Below, piece by piece: positions 1 through 6,070 of a DNA stretch of 6,993 nt (position 1 is the first letter of the stretch; every line of letters begins with the position of its first letter). The translations under genes and the position numbers were made by a program. The stretch spans positions 1 to 6,993 of the forward strand of contig CBDVAK010000186.1 of NCBI GenBank assembly GCA_965371945.1. Reading direction: 5' to 3'. Under the pieces are notes generated by a model. The model saw only the letters and a program-made list of their open reading frames with translations. It was not told the origin of the DNA and made no database searches. Source of the DNA: CBDVAK01 sp965371945. GTDB taxonomy: Bacteria; Pseudomonadota; Gammaproteobacteria; Competibacterales; JAHEDQ01.

Positions 1-57
1 AAAAAGAGGATCAGCGGCCCACCGGTCGCACGCAGATCCACAGCGGGGGAGAGCGCA

Positions 58-2652
58 ATGAGTGAGGAAAAGGTCAGCACTGACCCGGCGATGAGCCAGC
101 AGGATCTGCAGGACATGATCGCCGAATCCGACACCGGGGCACGCGCCCCCACCGGGATTCCCGCGAAGATCCTGTGGGGCATACCACTGCTATGGGCACT
201 GTTCCAGCTCTGGTATGTCTCGCCGCTACCCTATATGTTCAGTGTCGGTCTGCTGAACAGTACCGAGGCAAGATCGATCCATCTCGGGTTTGCGATCATG
301 CTCGCTTTCCTGGCCTACCCGGCGCTCAAGAGTTCACCTCGAAAATACATTCCGATCCAGGACTGGCTGATGGCCATCGCAGGTACTTTCTGCGCCCTGT
401 ATCTGTTCCTGTTTTACCGGGAACTGGCCGAACGCCCCGGTTTGCCAACCACTACCGATCTGGTGGTTTCGGTGTTTGGCATCCTCTTTATCCTCGAGGC
501 CACCCGCAGGGCGCTGGGCCCACCGTTGACGCTGGTCTGCATCATATTCATGGGCTACACCTTTTTCGGGGCCTACATGCCCAACGTGATCGCCCACAAG
601 GGTGCCAGTCTGGCCAAGGGCATGTCGCACTACTACCTGACTACCGAAGGCGTGTTCGGCATTGCGCTCGGAGTGTCCACCAGCATGGTATTCATGTTCG
701 TCCTGTTCGGTTCGCTGCTGGAAAAAGCCGGCGCCGGCAACTATTTTATCCGGGTCGCGTTCGCCCTGATGGGGCATATGCGCGGTGGGCCCGCCAAAGC
801 CGCGGTGGTTTCCTCCGCCCTGACCGGCCTGGTATCGGGTTCGGCCATCGCCAATGTGGTCACCACCGGCACCTTTACCATCCCGCTGATGCGCCGGGTT
901 GGCTTTTCGGCGGAAAAAGCCGGCGCCGTGGAAGTCGCTTCGTCGACCAACGGCCAACTGACTCCCCCCATCATGGGCGCGGTAGCCTTCCTGATGGTCG
1001 AGTATGTCGGCATCAGCTATATCGAGGTGATCAAGCACGCCGCGCTGCCGGCACTGATTTCCTATATCGCGCTGGTCTATATCGTTCATCTCGAAGCCCT
1101 CAAGGCGGACATGAAGGGGATTCCGAGACGCACGGTGACACCGTTCATGCGGGCGCTATTCAGCTTCATTACCACCCTGGTCGGTATGATCGTGCTCAGC
1201 GCCGTGGTTTATTACGGGCTGGGCTGGACCAAGGAAGCGTTCGGCGATGCCACGCCCTGGATATCGGCAGTGGTGCTGCTGATCGCCTATGTCGGTCTGG
1301 TCAAGTACGCGCTGCGCTTTCCGGAGCTGGACACCGGCCTGGAAATCACCGAACTGCCGGAAACCGGACCTACCGTCAAGGCTGGCCTCTACTATCTGTT
1401 GCCGGTGGTCGTGCTGGTCTGGTCGCTGACCGTGGAACGCCTTTCGCCGGGCCTGTCGGCGCTCTACGCCAGCCTGTTCATGCTGGTGGTGCTACTTACC
1501 CAACATCCGCTCAAGGCCATGCTGCGCAAGGGCGGAGATGAGCTGTCCCCGTTGTGGCGCAAGGGCGTGACCGAGATGCTCGATGGCTTGGTCAGCGGTT
1601 CCAGAAACATGATCGGCATCGGTGTCGCAACCGCGGCAGCAGGCATCGTGGTCGGCACCGTGACGCTGACCGGTGTCGGGCTGGTGATGACTGAGCTGGT
1701 GGAACTGATTTCCGGCGGCAACCTGTTGTTGATGCTGATCTTCACCGCAATCATGAGCCTGATTCTGGGCATGGGACTGCCAACCACCGCCAACTATATC
1801 GTGGTGTCGTCCCTGATCGCTCCGGTGATCGTCACGCTGGGTGCGCAGAGCGGGTTGATCGTGCCGTTGATCGCGGTGCACATGTTCGTGTTCTACTTCG
1901 GCATACTGGCCGACGATACCCCACCGGTCGCGATGGCGGCATTCGCGGCCGCGGCCATTTCGGGAGGCGACCCGATCCGCACCGGTATACAGGGCTTTCT
2001 CTACGATATCCGTACCGCGATTCTGCCCTTTCTGTTTATCTTCAACACCGAACTGCTGATGATTGGCGTGGAAACCTGGTACCACCTGCTGGTCACGGTG
2101 GTGACCGCAGTCACGGCCATGCTGTTGTTCGCCGCCTGCACCCAGGGCTATTTTCTGACCAAGAGCCGCATCTGGGAATCGCTAGCGCTCCTGCTGATCG
2201 CTTTCACCTTGTTCCGGCCAGGGTACTGGATGGACCGAATCTATCCACCGCTGGAATCGGTACCGGCCACCGAGATCTACGAAATAGCCGGCGAGATGCC
2301 GGAAAACGCGCAGATCCGGGTTCAGGTCAGGGGCGAGAATCTGGAAGGCGACACCATCGACAAGGTGGTGATGCTGCCACTGGGAGCGCTGGCCGGTGGT
2401 GAGGAGCGGCTCGCGGCGGCGGGGCTGGAGCTGCGCTTCGAAGATGGCAAGACTTTTGTCGACAACGTGGTCTTTGGCAGTGCCGCGGAACGCCAGAGGA
2501 TCGATTTCGACTACGAGCTTGCCAGTGTCCAAAGACCGACCGACCGACCCGCAAAGCAGCTCTTTTATGTGCCCGCACTGGTGCTGCTGGCTCTGGTCAT
2601 ACTGCTACAGCGTCGCCGCATGTCACGGCAACCAGAACCAGCGACTGCATGA
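58..2652 (+). CDS. TRAP transporter permease, fused small (4TM) and large (12TM) subunits with C-terminal DUF3394 region
   Basis: This inner-membrane permease of a tripartite ATP-independent periplasmic transporter would import a small organic solute, usually with sodium, delivered by a periplasmic binding protein. The 864-residue length fits the fused DctQ-DctM class that normally pairs with TAXI-type binding proteins. A short soluble N-terminus (1-35) precedes hydrophobic segments from about 38 to 175, the DctQ-like part. The DctM-like part runs from about 190 to 680. Its hallmarks are the loop GLVSGSAIANVVTTG (257-271), GMGLPTTANYIV (571-582) and ADDTPPVAMAAF (618-629). Residues about 700-835 form a mostly soluble DUF3394-like region, followed by a last membrane helix (837-850) and a basic tail. 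ATG at 58 is chosen because a GGGGGAG ribosome-binding site ends 6 bases upstream, although the frame stays open to the window edge. The substrate cannot be read from the sequence. A uspA-like gene follows after 13 bases, as in the teaABCD ectoine TRAP operon of Halomonas. Confidence 0.95.
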   Translation: MSEEKVSTDPAMSQQDLQDMIAESDTGARAPTGIPAKILWGIPLLWALFQLWYVSPLPYMFSVGLLNSTEARSIHLGFAIMLAFLAYPALKSSPRKYIPIQDWLMAIAGTFCALYLFLFYRELAERPGLPTTTDLVVSVFGILFILEATRRALGPPLTLVCIIFMGYTFFGAYMPNVIAHKGASLAKGMSHYYLTTEGVFGIALGVSTSMVFMFVLFGSLLEKAGAGNYFIRVAFALMGHMRGGPAKAAVVSSALTGLVSGSAIANVVTTGTFTIPLMRRVGFSAEKAGAVEVASSTNGQLTPPIMGAVAFLMVEYVGISYIEVIKHAALPALISYIALVYIVHLEALKADMKGIPRRTVTPFMRALFSFITTLVGMIVLSAVVYYGLGWTKEAFGDATPWISAVVLLIAYVGLVKYALRFPELDTGLEITELPETGPTVKAGLYYLLPVVVLVWSLTVERLSPGLSALYASLFMLVVLLTQHPLKAMLRKGGDELSPLWRKGVTEMLDGLVSGSRNMIGIGVATAAAGIVVGTVTLTGVGLVMTELVELISGGNLLLMLIFTAIMSLILGMGLPTTANYIVVSSLIAPVIVTLGAQSGLIVPLIAVHMFVFYFGILADDTPPVAMAAFAAAAISGGDPIRTGIQGFLYDIRTAILPFLFIFNTELLMIGVETWYHLLVTVVTAVTAMLLFAACTQGYFLTKSRIWESLALLLIAFTLFRPGYWMDRIYPPLESVPATEIYEIAGEMPENAQIRVQVRGENLEGDTIDKVVMLPLGALAGGEERLAAAGLELRFEDGKTFVDNVVFGSAAERQRIDFDYELASVQRPTDRPAKQLFYVPALVLLALVILLQRRRMSRQPEPATA
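2534..2549 (+). repeat. GACC tetranucleotide repeat, four units, inside the TRAP permease gene
   Basis: Four perfect tandem copies of GACC lie in the codons for the linker QRPTDRPAK, just before the last transmembrane helix of the permease. Four units is short for a contingency locus and may be chance in GC-rich coding DNA. Loss of one unit would move translation into the frame of the downstream uspA-like gene, and that frame has no stop in between. Confidence 0.6.
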
Positions 2653-2665
2653 GGGAGCGCCGAAC

Positions 2666-3103
2666 ATGTACAAGAATATTCTGATGTCGGTTGATCTGGA
2701 CCAGCAAAGCTCGTGGCAGGACGCACTCCCGGCCGCCATCGATCTGTGCCGTTGTAACAAGGCCAACCTGCATGTGCTTACGGTGGTGCCTGACTTCGGC
2801 ATGAGTATCGTCAACCAGTACTTTCCGGACGGATTCAAGAAAGAGGCCATGCAAAAGGTACTCTCGGAGCTACGTAAATTCGTCAAGAAACAGGTGCCGA
2901 AAGACATCAAGGTTCAGCACATCGTCGGTGAAGGCACCGTCTACGAGGTCATCCTCAAGATCGCAAGACAGGTCAAATCCGAGGTGATCGTGATGGCCTC
3001 GCAGCGTCCCGAACTCAAAGACTATCTGCTCGGTCCCAACGCCTCACGGGTGGTGCGTCATGCGGAATGTTCGGTGTTGGTCGTTCGCAAGTGTCCGCAC
3101 TAA
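2666..3103 (+). CDS. Universal stress protein (UspA family), TRAP-associated, TeaD-like
   Basis: This 145-residue cytoplasmic protein has the usual length of a single Usp domain. It opens with the typical first strand MYKNILMSVDL, with Asp10 where family members contact adenine nucleotide. It has the mid-domain strand HIVGEGTVYEVIL (85-97) and ends with the strand RHAECSVLVVR (131-141). The nucleotide loop normally reads G-x2-G-x9-G-S/T. Here the stretch from 111 to 126 is ASQRPELKDYLLGPNA, so the first two glycines are replaced and only the last (Gly123) remains, followed by Pro instead of Ser or Thr. ATG at 2666 is preferred over upstream starts in the same frame because AGGGAG (2652-2657) sits 8 bases before it and because the Usp fold begins exactly there. 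It is 13 bases behind the permease stop and probably co-transcribed. Usp proteins beside TRAP genes, such as TeaD, bind ATP and modulate transport. That role is inferred here. Confidence 0.93.
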   Translation: MYKNILMSVDLDQQSSWQDALPAAIDLCRCNKANLHVLTVVPDFGMSIVNQYFPDGFKKEAMQKVLSELRKFVKKQVPKDIKVQHIVGEGTVYEVILKIARQVKSEVIVMASQRPELKDYLLGPNASRVVRHAECSVLVVRKCPH

Positions 3104-3158
3104 GGCGATTTCTGTCAACAAAGTTAGCAGCGTGCTTGTCTTTTCGCCCGTGGGCTGA

Positions 3159-5018
3159 TCATTGCTCCAGATACTCGGGGGTTTGCCCGAACAGGGCTGC
3201 GAGTTCAACCAACAATCGCTCCGGGGTGGCAAGTTGGGCCCGCTCCGCGAGCACGGCGCGGGCGAGACCGGGATCGTCGGTAATGATGCCATCGACACCA
3301 CGGCTCATCATCAATGACATGCCCATGCCATCATTGACGGTCCACACCAGCACCTTCTTGCCCTCCCGATGGGCGCGATCGATATAGCCGCGGCCCGCGA
3401 ACCCCGCATTCACGGCCAGAAAATCAACATCGAGCCTGGCCAGATCACCCACTGACACGGAGGTCAGCAAACCCAGTTTCCAGTCTGGTCGCAGTGCCCG
3501 CATGCGTACCATCGCCGGATAGTCGAGTGACATGAAGGCGACTTGATCGACCATCCCGGTCTGCTCGACCAGTTCCACCACGCGCCGCTCGAGGTCCTGG
3601 TTGTGACCGTAGTATTTGAGCTCGATCAACACCCGGATCTTGCCGCGACTCGCCTCCAGCAGTTGCCTCAAGGTCGGCACCCGTTGGTCGGCGAACTCGG
3701 GCGCAAACGAACTGCCGATGTCAATCTCCGCGAGATCGGCGATTCGGGCATCCCAGATCTTCAGGGAATTGCCAGCCAGCTTCTTAAAATCACTGTCGTG
3801 AAACACCACGACCTCGCCATCCGCGGTCTCCTGCACATCAATTTCGACCCAGTCGGCGCCATCGTCGATGGCCCGCTGCACGGCTGCCATACTGTTTTCC
3901 GGAGCGTACAGCGAAGCACCGCGATGGGCGATAATTTGAGCATGATCCTGCAGACTCACGCCGCGAACCGCGCCGTAGCCAACTCCTGCCGACAGCAAAA
4001 CCAGCGCGGCGAGCCCCAGCAACAGAGTGCGTTTGTTGCTGGTCAGTGCGGACAGCCACCCCAGCATCTCACCCGAGTAAGCATCGACCGCCCGTACCTC
4101 GCTGCCATAGCCGGCGTCGCGAAACAACTGCACGCCGAGCAGGCTCAGACTGGCAAAGTTCAAACCGGCCACCACTACGTTGAGCAGACCGCTGAGCACC
4201 ATCAGCAGACCCAGCACCAACACCAGCAGGCGGACTGACGCCACTGCCCGGGGCACCACCAGGCTGCCGAAACCGCCCACCAGCGCAGCCGCCAGCATGG
4301 CCAACACGAGGCTGAACGCCAGCCAGGCCAGCACCCACAGAAACAGCGAGCGCCGTTGGCCGCGGGTCGCCTCCCAGCTACGACGCAAGGCCTGGCCGGG
4401 TGCCACACCCTCAAACAGCAACATCGGCAGCGCGAATGCCCAGCCAGCCAGTAAACGCACCGTGACCAGCAACATGACCACCAGCAGGGTCGCGATCAGC
4501 CCCGCCGCCAGCCAGAACTCCGGCGGTTTGTCGGTCAGATAGAAATTGATATCGTAGTCGCCCAGCAACAACACATAGACACCCGCGGCCGCTGCCAGAA
4601 ACGGAGCGGCCACCAACAGCAGCACCAGAAACGCCCGCCCCGCCAACTGCAGGACCTCCAGTCCATTGTGGAGCGCAAACACCAGGGCCCTCTGAAACGG
4701 TATATGCAGGCCGTGAGCGAATGCCAGGCCGATCGCCATCAACGCAGCATATTCCAGGGCAACGATGGCAATCACACAGGCGGCCACCAGTACCAGGCCC
4801 AGTAATCCAACCGGGCTGAGCACAAAATAGAGTATGTCCTGGTCACTGAGCGCCGCCTCCCCCGAGGTCGAAACCAGCAGCCCCAACAAACCCGTCACCA
4901 GCGGCGTCAACACGGCGAAAGCCAGTAGCGTATAAAACAAGTGGGTGGCCACCAGCGGTCGCCAGGTCGCTGCAAAAGCACGCGCCACTGCTGTGAGGGT
5001 TTGTCGCGATTTACCCAT
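3159..5018 (-). CDS. Membrane-anchored glycerophosphodiester phosphodiesterase (GPDPase membrane domain plus GDPD domain)
   Basis: The predicted reaction is hydrolysis of glycerophosphodiesters to sn-glycerol 3-phosphate and an alcohol. The 619-residue protein begins with a hydrophobic domain (about 22-300) of six to eight membrane helices resembling the GPDPase membrane domain. A further helix at about 331-351 follows, then a complete GDPD barrel (about 360-590). Active-site motifs are intact: HRGA (His365, Arg366), PENS (Glu374), EIDV (Glu392, Asp394), FHD (His407, Asp408), IELK (Glu466, Lys468), VWTVND (558-563) and the closing GVDGIITDDP (574-583). The charged patch SNKR just before the anchor helix suggests, by the positive-inside rule, that the catalytic domain lies outside the cytoplasm. 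ATG at 5018 has no strong Shine-Dalgarno sequence, but the hydrophobic domain is complete from it. The gene is convergent with the uspA-like gene, 55 bases away, and has its own upstream region, so it is probably a single-gene unit. The fusion is known in bacteria. Its exact substrate and role are not. Confidence 0.92.
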   Translation of the reverse strand: MGKSRQTLTAVARAFAATWRPLVATHLFYTLLAFAVLTPLVTGLLGLLVSTSGEAALSDQDILYFVLSPVGLLGLVLVAACVIAIVALEYAALMAIGLAFAHGLHIPFQRALVFALHNGLEVLQLAGRAFLVLLLVAAPFLAAAAGVYVLLLGDYDINFYLTDKPPEFWLAAGLIATLLVVMLLVTVRLLAGWAFALPMLLFEGVAPGQALRRSWEATRGQRRSLFLWVLAWLAFSLVLAMLAAALVGGFGSLVVPRAVASVRLLVLVLGLLMVLSGLLNVVVAGLNFASLSLLGVQLFRDAGYGSEVRAVDAYSGEMLGWLSALTSNKRTLLLGLAALVLLSAGVGYGAVRGVSLQDHAQIIAHRGASLYAPENSMAAVQRAIDDGADWVEIDVQETADGEVVVFHDSDFKKLAGNSLKIWDARIADLAEIDIGSSFAPEFADQRVPTLRQLLEASRGKIRVLIELKYYGHNQDLERRVVELVEQTGMVDQVAFMSLDYPAMVRMRALRPDWKLGLLTSVSVGDLARLDVDFLAVNAGFAGRGYIDRAHREGKKVLVWTVNDGMGMSLMMSRGVDGIITDDPGLARAVLAERAQLATPERLLVELAALFGQTPEYLEQ

Positions 5019-5069
5019 GGGCGATGATCACCGTAATGGTCGGAAGTACAAGGATTGCCGCTATCCGAT

Positions 5070-5100
5070 AATATACCCGTCGCCTGCAGGTTTTTGTGAA
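5070..5100 (-). promoter_or_regulatory. Possible sigma-70 promoter for the phosphodiesterase gene
   Basis: On the minus strand a TATATT box (5075-5070) lies 51 bases upstream of the phosphodiesterase start, with TTCACA (5100-5095) as a possible -35 element. The 19-base spacer is longer than the ideal 17. The stretch is distinctly more AT-rich than its surroundings. This is motif reading only. Confidence 0.35.
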
Positions 5101-5138
5101 AACAGTGCACGCGCAACGAGTGTTGGGGGTCGGGCAGT

Positions 5139-5300
5139 ATGGATGGAAAAGAGGATTGGCTCGATGCGTTCCCGGTGCTGCGGGACATCAGAGGTGGACC
5201 CCATGGACTGGACAGAATTTGGGGGCTGATAAGTGGAATCTTCTGCCGTAGAGTTCTCAGTAGAGAAGGAGCAGAAGATGACTCGAAGAAAACGACGTAA
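5139..5300 (+). pseudogene. Short open frame, possible broken 5' end of a gene interrupted by the IS remnant
   Basis: A 53-codon frame starts at ATG 5139 with MDGKEDWLDAFPVLRDI. It then runs out of frame through the insertion-sequence end and stops at 5300. Only the first 19 to 22 codons lie outside the IS remnant. Their pattern, an acidic start followed by WLxxFPxLRxI, resembles the N-terminus of Crp/Fnr-type regulators, but this is far too short to assign. The only ribosome-binding candidate is a G-rich tract (GGGGGTCGGG) ending a few bases upstream. It could equally be non-coding sequence. I do not recognise it as a known gene. Confidence 0.2.
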
Positions 5301-5346
5301 TCATTCGCCGGCATTCAAGGCGAAGGTGGCACTGGCGGCCTTCAAG
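5195..5346 (+). mobile_element. Truncated IS3-family insertion sequence, left end only
   Basis: A typical IS3-family left end is present. There is a TGGAC-type terminal sequence, with the true tip at 5195 or 5204, reading TGGACTGGACAGAATTTGGG from 5204. A short leader of about 70 bases, a strong Shine-Dalgarno sequence (AAGGAG, 5266-5271) and the start of orfA at 5278 follow. The orfA similarity stops at about 5340-5346. The rest of orfA, all of orfB and the right inverted repeat are missing, and I see no matching CCCCCAAATTCTGTCC right end elsewhere in the window. It cannot transpose and is a scar of an old insertion followed by deletion or rearrangement. The group within IS3 and the exact element are not determined. 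Confidence 0.75.
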
Positions 5347-5391
5347 TTTCGCAGCTGCCCCGGCGGCAGCGCTGACACGCACGCCGCCTGA
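5278..5391 (+). pseudogene. IS3-family transposase OrfA, N-terminal fragment
   Basis: The frame encodes 37 residues. The first 20, MTRRKRRNHSPAFKAKVALA, are the basic N-terminus typical of IS3-family OrfA, the DNA-binding helix-turn-helix protein needed with OrfB for transposition. After residue 21 to 23 the family would continue with a conserved helix such as KGxKTLAELA. Here the sequence changes to an unrelated FRSCPGGSADTHAA tail and a TGA. The helix-turn-helix and leucine zipper are therefore lost and the gene is dead. A ribosome-binding site (AAGGAG) lies 6 bases before the ATG, so a short peptide might still be made. Confidence 0.75.
5354..5370. repeat. Small hairpin just after the IS breakpoint
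   Basis: GCTGCC (5354-5359) pairs perfectly with GGCAGC (5365-5370) around a five-base CCGGC loop. No T-run follows on either strand, so it is not a classical terminator. It lies within 10 bases of the point where the OrfA similarity ends and may mark the deletion junction. Confidence 0.4.
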
Positions 5392-5431
5392 TCTGATTCC
5401 GGGCCCCGACCAAGGCGCCGTTTCACCCTAC

Positions 5432-5472
5432 CCGGCCCGGGCGATTCCCACCTTGCCATCAGCCCGGGCCGG
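5432..5472 (-). terminator. GC-rich inverted repeat at the 3' end of the tlpA-like gene, possible terminator
   Basis: CCGGCCCGGGC (5432-5442) is the exact reverse complement of GCCCGGGCCGG (5462-5472). The 19-base loop (5443-5461) contains the stop codon of the minus-strand gene. The 11-base, all-GC stem would be very stable in RNA. There is no U-rich tract after it in the minus direction, so it is at best an atypical terminator or an mRNA 3'-end stabiliser. The repeat itself is certain and its function is not. Confidence 0.45.
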
Positions 5473-6070
5473 TGCTGCCCTGCTGCAATTGCGCCAATTC
5501 CCGGATCGCCGCCAACACCGGCTCACTGTCCCATGCGGCCGAGCCCAGGTAGCGACCGAGCTCACGACCTTGGGCGTCCAACAACAATGAGGTCGGCAAC
5601 CCCATCACCCGCAGGTTATTCAATGACTTACCAGCAGGATCCAGATAGACACCAAGCTGGGTGATGCCAAGCTGCTCATAGAAATCGAGCACCGATTGGT
5701 GTCCGAGGCGATCGACTGACAAGGCGACCACCTGAAACGTGTCCCCGCCCAGTGCCGCCTGCAGCCGGTCCAGTGCCGGCATCTCTTCAAGGCAGGGCGC
5801 GCACCAGGTAGCCCACAGATTGAGCAGTACCGCTTTGCCGGAAAATTCCTCGAAACCGAACACCTTGCCGGCGCCATCGTAGAATTGCAGCCCCGCCACT
5901 GCCGATGTATCGCTCAACGGTGCCGAAAAAGTGAAAGCTCCGTTGGCTTTCGTGATACCCACGGAGTCAACCGGAACCCCGGCATGCCACGCCGAATAGC
6001 GCTGGTAACCCATCCAGCCCACGGTGGCGGACAAGGCGACCACCAGAGCGAACAACAGCCCCCGGCTCAA
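5459..6070 (-). CDS. TlpA-family membrane-anchored thioredoxin-like disulfide reductase
   Basis: This 203-residue periplasmic thiol-disulfide oxidoreductase is held to the inner membrane by one N-terminal helix (about 4-20). The thioredoxin fold spans about 45-193. It has the active site LWATWCAPCLEEMPAL (Cys90 and Cys93), the strand VVALSVD (114-120) typical of TlpA/AhpC-type folds, and the cis-proline loop GLPTS (Pro159). The family reduces disulfides in apocytochrome c or other periplasmic proteins, using electrons from DsbD or CcdA. The start is a TTG at 6070-6068 that overlaps the dsbD stop as TTGA. No ATG or GTG lies between it and the upstream in-frame stop, and the next ATG (Met20) would destroy the membrane helix. 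No clear Shine-Dalgarno sequence precedes it, so expression probably depends on translational coupling to dsbD. The order dsbD then tlpA strongly supports a shared electron path. Confidence 0.93.
   Translation of the reverse strand: MSRGLLFALVVALSATVGWMGYQRYSAWHAGVPVDSVGITKANGAFTFSAPLSDTSAVAGLQFYDGAGKVFGFEEFSGKAVLLNLWATWCAPCLEEMPALDRLQAALGGDTFQVVALSVDRLGHQSVLDFYEQLGITQLGVYLDPAGKSLNNLRVMGLPTSLLLDAQGRELGRYLGSAAWDSEPVLAAIRELAQLQQGSTGPG

Noticed and set aside
1..61. 3' end of an upstream TAXI-type binding-protein gene overlapping the permease start as ATGA
   Set aside because: The frame ending at 59-61 is open to the edge, but so are both other frames, and the 19 residues visible match nothing I recognise.
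334..1089. Long minus-strand open frame opposite the permease
   Set aside because: It is antisense to a clearly conserved protein and has low-complexity composition (Gly, Gln, His, Asp). No membrane or domain pattern is visible.
174..1541. A 455-codon plus-strand open frame inside the TRAP permease gene
   Set aside because: It lies wholly within the permease in another frame and is rich in Arg, Gly and His with no recognisable domain. It is a shadow of GC-rich coding DNA.
2396..2665. N-terminal extension of the uspA-like gene by 90 codons
   Set aside because: The stretch overlaps the permease in another frame and is Cys/Trp/Ser-rich nonsense. The Usp fold and a good ribosome-binding site begin at 2666.
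3104..3158. Bidirectional terminator between the convergent uspA-like and phosphodiesterase genes
   Set aside because: Only a 4-bp stem (AGCA-GCG-TGCT, 3127-3137) followed by a weak T-rich stretch is visible, which is too weak to call.
3543..4238. A 231-codon plus-strand frame opposite the phosphodiesterase
   Set aside because: It is antisense to the intact catalytic domain, and its Gln/His-rich composition is typical of a reverse-strand shadow.
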